A stretch of DNA of 64,000 bases from the NCBI GenBank assembly GCA_961205875.1, contig OY540816.1, positions 9,682,701 through 9,746,700 of the forward strand. The letters run 5' to 3'. This DNA comes from Sialis fuliginosa. Lineage: Eukaryota; Arthropoda; Insecta; Megaloptera; Sialidae. Shown piece after piece: positions 23,541 through 35,394 of the stretch (the first letter of the stretch is position 1; each line of letters begins with the position of its first letter). The notes below the pieces were generated by a model. It ran no database searches. It saw nothing but the letters and a program-made list of their open reading frames with translations, and had not been told where the DNA came from. Position numbers and translations under genes: made by a program.

Positions 23541-24051
23541 AATGTAACTAAATACCCTATTGTAAATACCTACTTATTAAAAATGTATTCTATATAGGTA
23601 CCTATATGTACAAATAACATAGTATAAAAATAACTAATTGTAAAGTACCTATTTTATTATTTAAGAAATATTTAAAAAAAATCTTATATTACCTTTGTAT
23701 AACTGCGTATACTTGTATTATATACAGTAAAAATATACTTTAATTTTATTCCCTCATTTTTATAAATGTTATCTTTTTCAATCGATAAATATGTAGCTGA
23801 CACATAATCGATTCAATGAAATACACACAATAAACTAATTTACTAACATGTGAAGTAATTTTTATCACTTAATGTTAGACTTAAATGTTGACAAATGCAC
23901 CCAAATCAACCTTTACAAATGGCGAAATGGATTGTAGGTGACATTTCAGCAGCGATATTGTAAAATTAATATACTTACATAAAATTATATTGTGTTGATG
24001 CAGATACATAGTAATTATTATTATCTTGTCTTGAGGCTTCCGCGGTGATCT

Positions 24052-24208
24052 TGATATGGATCTTGGCTTCTGATTGTAAGCCGCGTTGGTTTGGTCGTGT
24101 TATCGGCCAACGTTTCGTCACACATTGCAGTCGATATCTTCAGGGCTCTTTTAAAAGTGCACTTTTTCACACACGGCTTACACCCAGAAGCCAAGATCCA
24201 AATTATTA
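24052..24208 (-). repeat. GGATCTTGGCTTCTG repeat with ribozyme-like core words
   Basis: TGGATCTTGGCTTCTGATTG at the left is mirrored by CACCCAGAAGCCAAGATCCA at the right. On the minus strand the interior holds CTGAAGA (24143-24137) and GAAAC (24116-24112), and CGTTGG/CCAACG can pair (24084-24112). These words recall hammerhead-type motifs of Penelope-like elements, but a clean stem II between them is not seen. A diverged end of this family is at 37632-37660. Confidence 0.5.
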
Positions 24209-24690
24209 CTATCGCTAATTTGTCTACATTATATACAAAAGTAAATTAGGTATATTTGTACAATTTGTTGTATAAATATATAATTTAGAAGTTTAATATA
24301 AAGTGTAATTATAATGAGGTACTAAAAAAATTTTGATTGAATTTATTAACTAAACTTTAAATTTTGTTACTATGAATAAATTTTTAATAAATTTTTATGT
24401 GTACTGTAAATACCTAGTTATTTATTTTTATACAAAAAAAGATGCATTGAAATATAAATAATAGTACAACCCTACATAAAAATCGCTTTTTGAAAACAAA
24501 AAAATGCGTCTTATGTTTGTATGGAGTAAGCTAACAATAAATTCTAAATCACTTTTTTTGACACTTTCCCGTCATCCGACATCTCCTTTCTACTATATAA
24601 TAAAATCCATGATATCCTTTTTTATAGTCTGTGATTTGTACATATATGTATATTATATGATAATGTACTAATAGTGACGTTAATTATAAT

Positions 24691-24819
24691 AAATAAAAAC
24701 AACTTGTTTGTCTAAACGTCAAAAATTTAATAAAGATATATAATTCTGTGATTCGAAAGCTTGCGCTTACTTATCTTTATTAAATTTTTGACGTTTAGAC
24801 AAACAAGTTGTTTTTATTT
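24691..24819. repeat. Perfect 48-bp inverted repeat (hairpin), 33-nt loop
   Basis: 24691-24738 is an exact reverse complement of 24772-24819 over all 48 positions, starting AAATAAAAACAACTTGTTTG. The loop 24739-24771 contains a small HindIII-like palindrome (AAGCTT). Arms this long without a single mismatch are exceptional here, where other foldbacks are 85-95% matched. It could be a recent foldback insertion, a replication slip or a hairpin RNA source; no terminal motif identifies a transposon family. Confidence 0.9.
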
Positions 24820-24891
24820 TTTATGTATATTGTATGTATATTTTTTCATTTTTATATAAGGAATGATTTAAAATGAATGTTAAAAACTATA

Positions 24892-25462
24892 AGACCCCTT
24901 ACACACTGGCGATTCAGCAGCGCGACTAATGTCCAGTATTATAAACGAGCTTGCAAGCACTTCCAAATGAGGTTTCAAACGTATCTGACAGTTCTATTTA
25001 AGTTTCATGAAATGTTTGACAATTTTCGCGCACGCGGTATTAAAACAGTGGTGATATTATGAAAATTATTTTGTACGGTCAAAGTCGCCAACTGTATTAC
25101 AATTAGTTGAAGTATCACTGCTCTAAATTCCATAGATACTATTACATAATTAATACTCCATTTGAAAGTGCTTGCTAGCTAGCAAATTTTGTAGCTCCTT
25201 TATAATACCGGACATAAATCTCATGGCATACTATTGTAAAACACGAAAATGATTGACGAAAGGTGGGGGGAGCGGGCGTTAAATTGCACGGGTGAATCAT
25301 ATAGTGTGTAATGATAACTGCGATTGAATTTGTCGTGGGGACAAGCTGCTGCACACGCGTTCGCGCGGCTAAATCGCTAGTGTGTATAGCTTTTGTGATT
25401 TATATATAAAACAATGTAAAATGAATGTATGCGATAAAAAGTCGCTAGTCTGTAAGTGGTCT
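24892..25462. mobile_element. MITE with AGACC-CTTACACACT ends, carrying MITE-B
   Basis: AGACCCCTTACACACTGGCG at the left matches the inverse of the right end GTCGCTAGTCTGTAAGTGGT-CT. A second inverse copy of the left end (GCGCGGCTAAATCGCTAGTG) sits at about 25363-25383, so the right end is doubled. MITE-B (24930-25214) is inserted after the left terminal repeat. Much more GC-rich than its surroundings. No coding content seen. Confidence 0.75.
24930..25214 (-). mobile_element. MITE-B copy (nested)
   Basis: TGTCCAGTATTATAAACGAG ... AGCTCCTTTATAATACCGGACA, inverted ends about 20 bp. It is the reverse complement of 53469-53801, with the same inner phrases (CATTTGAAAGTGCTTGCTAG, ACTGTATTACAATTAGTTGA). 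A self-complementary TTGCTAGCTAGCAA lies beside one end. Non-coding. Confidence 0.88.
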
Positions 25463-25464
25463 AA

Positions 25465-25945
25465 TAGTGGATCGACAAATTTTAAGGTAAAAACTTCATA
25501 TGGACGGAAATTCCGGAAATTCTTCTTGAAGAAGCTACAGCCCCTCAAAAATTATTAGTTTTATTTAATATCTAGATACCCCATTGTAGTACAATTATGA
25601 AATTGGATAGTCGATTTAGTATTATCGTTTTTAGATATCAACTAATAATTATTTAGCCCAAAGGTGTATGGTAACTGGATTCTTCAAATTGTATCTTGTA
25701 TTTTTTTTTTATTTACTCCATATAATTGGTAGACACAGAAAATCTAGAGCACTAATTAATATTAAACCATTATCAAAATTCATAACTTTTTCGCAATGAA
25801 TTTTTCAGATGTTAATAAAAATATATTTGCGAAGGCTGAAGATTTCTTACGAAGAATTGTCAGACATATATTCGTCTAAAGTTTTTTGCTTAAAATAACA
25901 TTCACGATGTTCTGTTATTTTTTTGCATTCATTGTAAATCAACCT
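25465..25945 (+). repeat. Dispersed repeat related to 39015-39182 and 45350-45520
   Basis: GGATCGACAAATTTTAAGGT, GGAAATTCCGGAAATTCTTC and TTTAATATCTAGATACCCCA match, in reverse, 39020-39150. The right part (GCTTAAAATAACATTCACGA ... AATCAACCTGTATATTTT) matches 45460-45525. The shared terminal word is CTGTATATTT. Non-coding foldback-type or MITE family; exact ends are uncertain. Confidence 0.6.
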
Positions 25946-27491
25946 GTATATTTTAATTTTGCAAATATCAATTAATTAAAAATGTATACAAAATTCATAA
26001 CTGAATATTCAGAATTACTATAAATAATTGAAATTGTCATTTAGGTATATTTATTGTTAGTTGAGATTCTTTATTAAATAATAAAAAGCTCAGATAATTA
26101 TACAAAAAAAATTAAAGGAGACTTTAAACTTTACCCTTTGTACTACCTTGATTCTGGTTGTATGTTTTCGGTTTATTATCTGCCATCGTTGTATAATATT
26201 ATAAGATACATCATCATACAGTGTGTACTTTGTCTCTCCTTTCCATATTACAAGTCAATCTCTCTATGTAAACATTGAGGCGTTCTGAATGAGCCAGGGA
26301 CACATTTCTTCAAACATGAAGAATACATTAGATTACTTTTTTGTTATATAAAATAATTGCGCTAGTAACAAAAAATAAAAGTAACTTTTTTCCCTCTTCT
26401 TTATAGCATGCATAAAAAAGTATATACTTACAATTAGGTACGAGTAAATGTAATAAATATAATGCACATTTCGATCAACTAATAAATAATAATTAATTCC
26501 ATCTCCATCCTTTTCTATTAACCCAATCGTGCCCAGCGTTGCATATATGAAACAGAGCGCTTTTGTTAAGATTTTGCGTTTGATGTAAGATTATTTTAAT
26601 TCGAATGGGTTTGAAATCATATTTTTTTCGAGTATTGGACTAAATACATCAACAATGCAATTACCAACGTTCTCGAGTTTTAGTATACATATATAGATAT
26701 GAATTGATGACAGAAAAATCAGCAATATCGGTAACAAAAAAAACCTCGGGAACGATTGAGTTAATGAAGTAAAATAAGTATATCAATATTTGATAATAAT
26801 GTGATTTATAATTTATAAAAAAAAGGATGATTCCTAATAAAAACAAAATCCCTAAAGGTTTAAGGAGAAAACCACAGAAAAATCAAAAAGGGCGATGTCA
26901 TAATCCTCGGGCATCCAACAGTTTTATATATCAAAGTAAAATATAACCCTTTTTCATAAAAAAAGTCATAAATATTTTTTTTTTTGCTTACGGAATAAGG
27001 AAATATAAAAATAATATTTTGTATATTTTGCACTAGTGTAGCAGTAATAACATTTTCAAAAAATTTTAATTTGATTATAGATGGTTTAATTTATGAAGCA
27101 AGAAAACCGGGTAAAATGTGAACATAAACGAAACAAAGAAATATATGCGTACTGAAAACAAACAAGGTAATTAGAATGTTACAGTGATCTCCATACAAAT
27201 TAGAGGCGTAAGAAACAGTATACTCACATAAAGTACTACATGGTATGGAGATAAGGGGAAGTTTACATCTACTGATATTCCTAATTAACTGTGTAATTTG
27301 TGGCCTCGTAATATACACAGTGTTCTCACAGTAATTAATAACGTTTTGCATTTTAAACGTAGCTTGTTTAGTTATTGTTTTAATATGTAAAATAATCAAC
27401 AATACCATTAAGGATATTTACATAAATATATACATTTTATGCGGTAATCGTTTATTGAATGTGCTTTAAAAGTATTAATATGTGTATATAC
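25946..27491. other. AT-rich DNA without recognisable gene
   Basis: The longest open frame (27091-27408, minus, 105 codons) is hydrophobic and Ile/Thr/Tyr-rich without a motif. Treated as chance. No repeat boundary recognised. Confidence 0.45.
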
Positions 27492-27621
27492 ATACAGTGT
27501 GTCCTAGAATAGATGTAACAAGAGGTGTAATGAATAATTTTTTTTTTAATTTCGGAATATTTGGTGATCGAGTCCTGCTTGATGTAAAACTAAGGTATAC
27601 CAAAAATTAGTTAATTTGATC

Positions 27622-28256
27622 CTCTACAAGGTGTTTTATAAACAAAGTTGTAAAAATAACCAAGAACAAATTATCTTTTTTTTTTAAAGAAAGTTTGTTT
27701 AGAATGCAATTTTGTAACCCTATACCGAATTTCAGAGCATTTAAAAAAATATCACTTTCAATAAATTTAGTAGATATTTTATTGTGAAGTGAAAAATAGG
27801 GTTGGAGACAAGGTAAGTAAATAGTAAATACACAGGTTGCCTCAGTAGTTTTTGACCAATCAGCTTGGGCATTCCAGATGACGTATTTTCCCCTTCTCGC
27901 GCCGAGTTACAAGGCTATATTTATTATGATTGGGTACATCATCTCCCCTCTCTACATTTGGACACCCCAGATGACGAATTTCCTTCTCTTGCGCCGAACT
28001 ACTGAGGCTACCTTGTATTTTACATACTTTGAGTTAGAGACACATTATTACTTGTTCCAACCCTACTTTAACTTCACAATAAAATATCTACTTAATTTAT
28101 TGAATTTTTTTTTAATGCTCTGAAATTCGGTATAGGGTTATAAAATTTCATTCTTAACAAATTTTCTTAGTGGATTTATTTTATATTTTGAAAAATATAG
28201 GTAATTTGTTCTTGGTTATTTTTACAACATTGCTTATAAAACACCCTGTAGAAGAC
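27622..28256. repeat. Foldback element 4 with duplicated loop block
   Basis: TCTACAAGGTGTTTTATAAA pairs with TATAAAACACCCTGTAGA. The arms continue through TAACCAAGAACAAATTA, ACCCTATACCGAATTTCAGA and ATAAATTTAGTAGATATTTT. The central region 27840-28015 is more complex and carries two direct copies of CCAGATGACG-(T/A)ATTT-CC-TTCT-(C/T)GCGCCGA (27876 and 27968). A GTGTGTCC end word lies outside at 27497. Non-coding. Confidence 0.85.
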
Positions 28257-29377
28257 TGTAAATTATTTCAATACGGAATGTAAATTTTTATTTAGGAATT
28301 GTAATTTTTCCTAAAATTTGAGTTACATTTTTTCCATGTAGCAATTATCAATGTTAAATTTTGAAGAAGATGGTAAATAAGTTTCACCTTGGAACAAAAA
28401 TACCCCCAGTCTGATTAAAATGAAATAATTTTTATTTTAATATATATTCAGAACTTGACTTTGATTGATTGTTTGTGTGGTATCTAATTCAGGTCAGTGT
28501 TTATTCTATTCTATAGCTGGTCACACAATGCGCTATTTTTTACTTTGTACCAAACACAAAATGAAACTTTATCAATTATTATTAATAACAATAAAATATT
28601 TTTTTTACATAATTTGGAAAGTTGTCCATATGGGTATTTTTGTTAAGTAAAACAAACTGATTCAGGCGCTGTACATCACATTATGACTCTCTACAGATTT
28701 GTGACTTCCTGGATGAAAATGTAGAAAATAAATGAGTTTTTGAATAACAAATTATATTGTAATTATAAATATTTCCCAGCCTTTTATCTTGTTTTCTCTC
28801 TTTTGTCATAACTTTTAACCTGCATTAGAAAATTAAATTTTCTTATAATGTAGATAATTATCTGTAATATTAGTAGAACATTATAGAATAAAATATATAC
28901 ATAAATATTTTTTAATCATTTTTTTTAACTAATGTGTAAATATAGTAAGAACGTATTAATGTTAATATATTGATAACACATTGATGGGTAACTGTAAATT
29001 CATTATAATTAAAATTATTTCACAATGTACTCATTTCAAATGTTATTAACACTGTTATCACATTTGCAAATAAATAACAATAAGCATTTCAAACAAACAA
29101 AAAATGAATCTAAAAATACTTATAATTAGAATCTACAAAATCCTAACATAATAAAGTGCATATTTTTTTAAAGATATAAAGTTTTTTTATGAATTTATCA
29201 AAGAAATATGTATAGAACAAAATCAAGTCGAATGAATTCATTGATTTCAGAAATATCGAAACTCATGAATATATGTATTAATGATAATACAATACTATAG
29301 AAATATAGATACTGAATCTAAATTAATTTCTGGCCGCAATGTTTTATGGTTATTTTTATAAATAAATATTGAGTAGG
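28257..29377. other. AT-rich DNA without recognisable gene
   Basis: No coding motif or repeat boundary recognised. Confidence 0.5.
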
Positions 29378-29781
29378 TCTTAGACAAGGAAAGATAAAGG
29401 ACAAATAACACATTACCTAGCGTTGTTACCATATCACTCCACGAGTCATTGGCGTATCATTCAGATTTTAAAATAGATATCTATCAGGATTTTAAATATT
29501 TTCACTTATCGTAGAACCTTGAAATTTTGTATATATATTCTCTAGGGGTTCAAGATGCCAGCTAGTAATAAATATTTTATATTGTCTTTAAAAGTATTTC
29601 AGTGATAATTGATTAACAGAAGCATATTTGCATATTATAAATTTTCAACTGACGCCTCTGGGATAATATCCATGGAAATGACGATTGTGGCATTAAAGAA
29701 AAGATACCGCCGTAAAATTTTGGTAACACTTTCATATACGGACTAGCATTGATTGTTATGTATCCAGTCTTTCCTAACCTA
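29378..29781 (+). mobile_element. CTTAGACAAGG element, copy 2 (complete)
   Basis: Ends CTTAGACAAGGAAAG and CTTTCCTAACCTAAG are inverted (13 of 15). The body matches 15893-16165. Relative to that copy it has an extra block of about 175 bp (29432-29607) bounded by TATCACT and AGTGATA, probably a separate small insertion, and lacks a short segment after ATTGATTAACAG. Non-coding. Confidence 0.8.
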
Positions 29782-31002
29782 AGGGGTAGGTATTTTGTGA
29801 TAATTTTTTTTTTAATTGTATGTGGGTACCAAATAATAATCATTGTAATAAAAATAACTATCATGTGTTAAAAATTAATGAAAAATACATAAATAAAATG
29901 GTACTTACTGTCAGTATCAAATTTTCTTATAATCGTTTCGATCAAGGTGGTCCTAGGGGCCACGTGACCTCTTCTTACAGGCATCTTGATTAGTATTTAT
30001 TTAATTCAATATCCAAAGATATATAAGTGTATTATTAATTATATATTACTTCATTTGCAATTCAGGAACTTAAAAAACACTATCCTAGAATCTGGTGATA
30101 CAGATTACTAGATTTAATGATCCTCTTAACCATTTATGCAATATTTAAATATATTAAGCCTTATTTTTATTATTTTTATACAAATATTTATATAAAACAA
30201 AGCGGAAAAATGTTCCCAAAAAACTCGTACAAATTATAAGGCATTCTTTTTGCGACGGAACTGATAGTGCAAAAGCTTTAATTATTATTATAACTACTTA
30301 TTTTAATATTTTTTATACTTATTGTAAGAAAACCTTAATTGGTCTAGAGTTTTTTGTAGGTTTTTCAGAAACAAATGTCGTTTTGATGGAGTTGGAAAAC
30401 TCACATTTTTATTGCACGTTGTTTAATAAAAACATTTAAATGTTTCAATTTGTTTTGATGATTTATTTCAGTTTTTAATACGTGTGCCATCGTTGAGATT
30501 CACTGGAAAATAATAAATTAGTAATTCACAAAACACTTCAATTATTGCACTTCATATTTATGTAATTATTAATTTTTTTATTTTATATTTTTACTACGAG
30601 CTTAAAAAAATATTATAACAATTTTATTTTTATTATTTAGTATAATAAAAAAAAGAGAATATAATTATATAGTATTATAAATATTTTTAAATGAAATTAA
30701 ATTAAAATACATATGATTTATAAATAAAAAAATAAAGTATGTAATAATACACTTCGAATTATTTATAATATTTAAAAACGCCGTTACATATTTGAATCGA
30801 ATTTTTGAAAACCTTTGATTAAGCATGTGATATTTAAATACATAAGACTACATACATACATTGAAATAACTTGTATTTGAAAAGCACATTTCAAGTAAAC
30901 AATGTTATAATTAACACAAAAATAAATAAAATTTAGAAAATATTTACGAAAAGCTTATACCGTATAACAACAACATATAAGTGTGGTGTTCGCGGTTTAA
31001 CA
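29782..31002. other. AT-rich DNA without recognisable gene
   Basis: Only AT-rich sequence, with one GC-richer patch GGTCCTAGGGGCCACGTGAC at about 29950 that contains an E-box (CACGTG). No gene supported. Confidence 0.45.
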
Positions 31003-31075
31003 AGCGGCGGCAGAGAATCGAACCGCACGCCTCCGTACGTCAAAATACGCAACTAAACACTAAGCCGCCACCTCT
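31003..31075 (-). pseudogene. tRNA-like segment (tRNA pseudogene or SINE head)
   Basis: On the minus strand GCAGAGG at the 5' side can pair with TCTCTGC at the 3' side (6 Watson-Crick pairs and one G-U), about 70 nt apart. An A-box-like TGGCGGCTTAGTGTTTAG and a B-box-like GGTTCGATTCTC have the right order and spacing, and CGTA/TACG makes a short anticodon-type stem. The D and T stems pair poorly and no CCA or terminator run follows, so a functional tRNA is unlikely. A tRNA-derived SINE head is the main alternative. Confidence 0.5.
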
Positions 31076-31450
31076 GCATTACCAACGACGATTCTTACAA
31101 CAACTGCATTCACCCGATCAATATTTTGTGGTCAACTGTTCACATTTTAAATCAGTAAATGGAAAATGCACGCTTTGTAATTTATAACTACGCTATTTTC
31201 CTTGAAGCGTTCATGTTTCCGAGACTGCTTTGATATGGAATTTACAACTGCAGGAGACATGCAGTTGTTTTGTTGACATTTTAGATGTTAGATATTGTTT
31301 TGGATTTTTTATTTTATTTTATTCTGCCAATTAAACACGACTCTTTAAAATTATTTTTTTAAGAATATAATTATTGTAAGCAGCAACGTGGGGTGACTGA
31401 GGTAATCGTCCAGAGTGCAAATAAAGCAAGCCTATTAGTCTGAATCATTG

Positions 31451-32003
31451 AATACGTTTACACAGCGCTGTTATTCCGGTTTTACTGTAACCGATGTAAT
31501 AAAACCGGGTGTAAAAGTTCGTGTAGATGGCGCTTTACATCCGACATAACTAACCATGTTTAATTATACTATTCCTCTTGGTCTACAGGCATAGAATAAC
31601 TAAACCGGAATAGAGCCGGAATAAAAACGCGCGTAAACTGCGTGGACATAGTTATATCTATGTATTTAGCCAACCCCCAAAAATAGTATCTACGGAGTGT
31701 AGGGATTTCATCGTAATGCACTTCGCATTAACATTTGAAAAAGCGTCGTCAATTAAAACATGGGTAAAACACCTGAGACGAAGAGATTGAAAACAAAAGA
31801 AAGCCTGATTCGTAGAACGTAGAGGAGACAAAATATTTTTGGGATTTCTTGTTGGTACGCCATCGAACTTATAACGTACTTCAAATCGGAATTATAATTC
31901 CAGCTGACGTTACTTGTTCTCGTATAAATAAACAGCATTGCTTAAAACAGTTTAACTACATCGGTTATAGTAAAACCGGAGCAACAGCGCTGTGTAAACG
32001 TAC
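31451..32003. mobile_element. MITE with about 45-bp terminal repeats and 6-bp target duplication
   Basis: AATACGTTTACACAGCGCTG / CAGCGCTGTGTAAACGTAC, continuing through TTCCGGTTTTACTGTAACCG and CGGTTATAGTAAAACCGGA. Flanks repeat TCATTG (31445-31450 and 32004-32009). An internal CCGGAATA box is repeated (31609 and 31615 region). Non-coding; superfamily not assigned. Confidence 0.82.
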
Positions 32004-32009
32004 TCATTG

Positions 32010-33309
32010 TTTTATTTTTAAAAAGTACATAAAGTCGAAAATTTTGAAACTAAACCAAGTCTTAAGACAAATATTTCTATTATTATTTTAATATAAACAT
32101 TTTTCATTGAAAATTTTACGAAAGAATAGAAAATATAAAATAAAATAAAAAGAGTGTAAATTTTTCTTCTTGAAATTTCAGAAAAAATATTTCACACTAG
32201 TAAGTTTTGGTTATCTTTACGAAAATCAACTTAAAGTTACATTTTCATTGACAAATTTATTTTATTTAAATCCTAAAAAAGAATATCAACCGGCTAGAGT
32301 TCAGTTTTAATCTCGAAACGTAGTAGAAATAACTAGATTAAGACTAGGCTTTATTCCTCTTGTAGAAACTATAAAAAAATATTATATAAACAAATATTTT
32401 ACTATAACAAATATTTTATTATAAAAACTCAAAAACTGCTTGAGATAAAAAGAAAATTAATTTTATGAACTAAGATAACATAATAATTTGTACAGGAATG
32501 ACATATTCTATGATTTATGAATACAAAATTTAAAAATAAATTTTCAAGAATTTGAAATTATATATATTTAATTATTTACGAGTATATCGGTACCTACATA
32601 TAGAGCATGTTATCTACCTTAATAAATCAACAATAAGAAGAAAATACTATACAAGCATTCATAGATTCTTAACTACTACGAATATATTTGACATAAATTA
32701 TATACAAACAGTTTTATTATTTACCTGTTTTTCTAAAAATAGAATAAAACGCTATTTAACATATAAGCATTGAAAATACATGTGAATAAACTATAAGCTC
32801 TACACATTACGCAGTACAGTATACAATAAAATATTGATTGTCTATGAAGTTTTATTTCAAAGTATTTTATTATTATTCTTTATTTATTATTATTCATATT
32901 CTTTAGATTTTCCGTACTTGATAATTATGCTGTATGTAAAAAGGTCACGTATTTAAAGTTTTCAGTAACTTTATCGTTAATGTACATTAATACATTTTAA
33001 ACTTTTTGAATTTTAATTACTACTTTAAGCTGCTAACATTCATAACTATTGATTTACATTTTAAAATAGCAAAGTAAACCTGGATTTAAATCTCTGTATT
33101 ATTGTTTTTAAATTTACATATGATAACTGAAAATATGAATGCTGTTAATGTATATTTCATGTTTTGTTTCGTTTTATTATCTTATTAATAATAATTAATT
33201 AAACTTTGTCGTATACTGCAGTGTTATCATTAATTTAAGTGCCTTTTTTCGACCATTTGACGAATTATTCTTATAAAATAACGAAAAATAGCAATATATA
33301 ATATATATA
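32010..33309. other. AT-rich DNA without recognisable gene
   Basis: Extremely AT-rich. No coding motif or repeat end recognised. Confidence 0.55.
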
Positions 33310-33830
33310 AGGTACTGAACCAGTTATGGCCGCTATAAGAGCAAGGTTTACTATTTTTGTAATTCTCATGAACTCATGTTACTAATAAAACAAGTAACTC
33401 TCTATTTAATCAATTTAATTACCAGTCCGCAAATATAGTTTGTTTTTTAAACTATAGCCTTTCATTTTGTTTATGTTTTTTCTCCAGTAATGGATAAAGT
33501 AAAACCAGTAATGAGTACGCAGTGTTAATGATTACAAAATGATAAGTACTACGACACAAACGATATAAAAGAAAGAATCGTCAAATTTGAAACAATGTAA
33601 AGCAGTTACTATAATAATATAATAATTAATAAATAAATTATACTAATAATTAGTTTAAATATCCATCATTTGGCACCCATTGGCCGATTGTCATCAAATC
33701 ACACTGTAAGAGAGTTAAATAAATGTATGTCGATATTTAGAAATGGTAGTAATCAAATATCAACAAATATTTCTAATTCAGTTCATTTAATTTAAAAATA
33801 GTCATTACTGGGGTCATATCCAAGACTAGT
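33310..33830 (+). mobile_element. MITE-A copy 2
   Basis: AGGTACTGAACCAGTTATGG at the left, preceded by TA, with internal GCCGCTATAAGAGCAAGGTT and TTTCTCCAGTAATGGATAAA. The right end is eroded (CCAAGACTAGTATA instead of CTGGTGCCAGTACC). Same orientation as the other three copies. Confidence 0.85.
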
Positions 33831-34021
33831 ATATATAAAAAAATGTGTTCCTGGAAGACTGTGAAGACCGCAACACACATACACACACGCGAAAGCTGGA
33901 TTTTTTGGTCGAAAATAAACAAAATCGGCATTTTCAGTTTTTTATCAAATTAACAAAAAAATCAGTAAAATGACTACCAAAACCATTAGATCAAATTAAA
34001 TTATATTATTACTATTAAAAG

Positions 34022-34324
34022 CAAGGTTTCGATCCGGAACTGAACCGAATACCGGAAAAACCGTTATTTTTTACCGGAACGAAAACCGGAACCGAACCAA
34101 AAAAAATATATCTTTTTTTGTCGTTTGGACTATCATACAAGTACCATTAAATGTTTTAAATTATGGTAGTAAATAACAAATACATTTTTTTTAACTAACC
34201 ACTTGGAGCTGAACCGAAAACCATTATTTTCTCCAGAACGAAAACCGGAACCGAACCGAAATATATTTTTTTACTCGAACCGGAACGAAAACCGAAACGA
34301 AAAAATTAACGGTTTGAAGCCCTG
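34022..34324. mobile_element. hAT MITE built from CCGGAACCGAA words
   Basis: Ends CAAGGTTTCGATCCGGAAC and GTTTGAAGCCCTG are imperfect inverses (CAGGGCTTCAAACCG type). Flanking ATTAAAAG (34014-34021) and ATTAAAAA (34325-34332) form a 7/8 target duplication. The body has many CCGGAACCGAA/AACGAAAACCGG words in one direction. Non-coding. Confidence 0.75.
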
Positions 34325-35054
34325 ATTAAAAATATATACTAATTATATTTTTGGTTCAAAATTATTATAAAAACACTTTTTGTTTCCCATATACTTTATA
34401 TAATGGACTTCTGGTCCGCTGAAATAAATTTCAATAACAGAACTATACAAGTATACATATATATAATTGTGAAAAAAACGCGCACATATATTTTTTTATC
34501 TTCACCTTAACGTCTTCTGCTCGAGGCAACAAGTAAATAAATCAACAACTTAATAAACAATTTTTCAAAAACGTGTTAAGTTTTTTTGCCTCAGTTTTGT
34601 GGTTTGGGTGAAATAAAAATAACTTTATAATGAAATGCCTAAATTATAGCAAAATATAAAGTAGTTTATTATAATGTGGTGTATTTCCGATTGTGTGAAA
34701 CTGTTTAATATTTTATGAATTAATCCAAGGTTAGTTACCCGTTTCCGTGAGATATTCGCATGAAGACTAATTCTCCAAAATCAATATGTTATCCACTAAT
34801 ATCGAATCATTCACTATAAAAACAAGCATTTATCTATATTAGTTACTTCCTACCACCAACCAATAATCTCATATTAATTTATACAAAGGGACGATCTGCT
34901 AATAAAGAATTATAGACTTACATTGTTATTGAAAATCGAAATAAAGTATATATTTATTTAAAACCTAGCTATTAATGGGGCAGTTACTTCTGACATATTG
35001 AACATGAAACAGTTTTAGCTTAGAGCAAAATTGAATAACTAAATTAAATCAAAA

Positions 35055-35310
35055 GGGCAGTATTTAAGCGCTCAATGTTTTATATACTTTGAGCATTAAA
35101 TATATTGTATTTGAGCAATAACATTTTGATTTCTAAGCAATATTAGTATAAGCATAAAATGTGACATTAAAAATATTTTTTCAAAGTAATGACATTTTCC
35201 GTTTTCAGCATTAAAATTTTGTTTTGCGCAGTAATATTTGTGTTCATTATTATTGTATAGTTTAATTTGCTTTCCTTTTATTATATTAATTGGGGGGGTG
35301 GGGGTATTCC
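35055..35310 (+). repeat. Repeat D copy 1, ending at a G tract
   Basis: GGGCAGTATTTAAGCGCTCA, TTTGAGCATTAAATATATTG and TTTTGCGCAGTAATATTTGT align collinearly with 47930-48152. Here the right boundary runs into GGGGGGGTGGGGG at 35293-35305. Confidence 0.8.
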
Positions 35311-35394
35311 ATTACCCCCCACCCTTCCAAATTAAATAAAATAAAATAATTGTATTTAATGAATTTGATTTAATTTTATAAGTTTCAGGGTTTT

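Noticed and set aside
27091..27408. 105-codon open frame on the minus strand, the longest outside transposons apart from frames in the pogo-like element.
   Set aside because: Composition follows the AT-rich DNA, no domain or signal is visible and no splice or promoter context supports it.
31753..31938. 61-codon minus-strand frame with fairly normal composition inside the 31451-32003 MITE.
   Set aside because: No recognisable domain, inside a MITE, too short to support a gene; could be a transposase scrap but cannot be shown.
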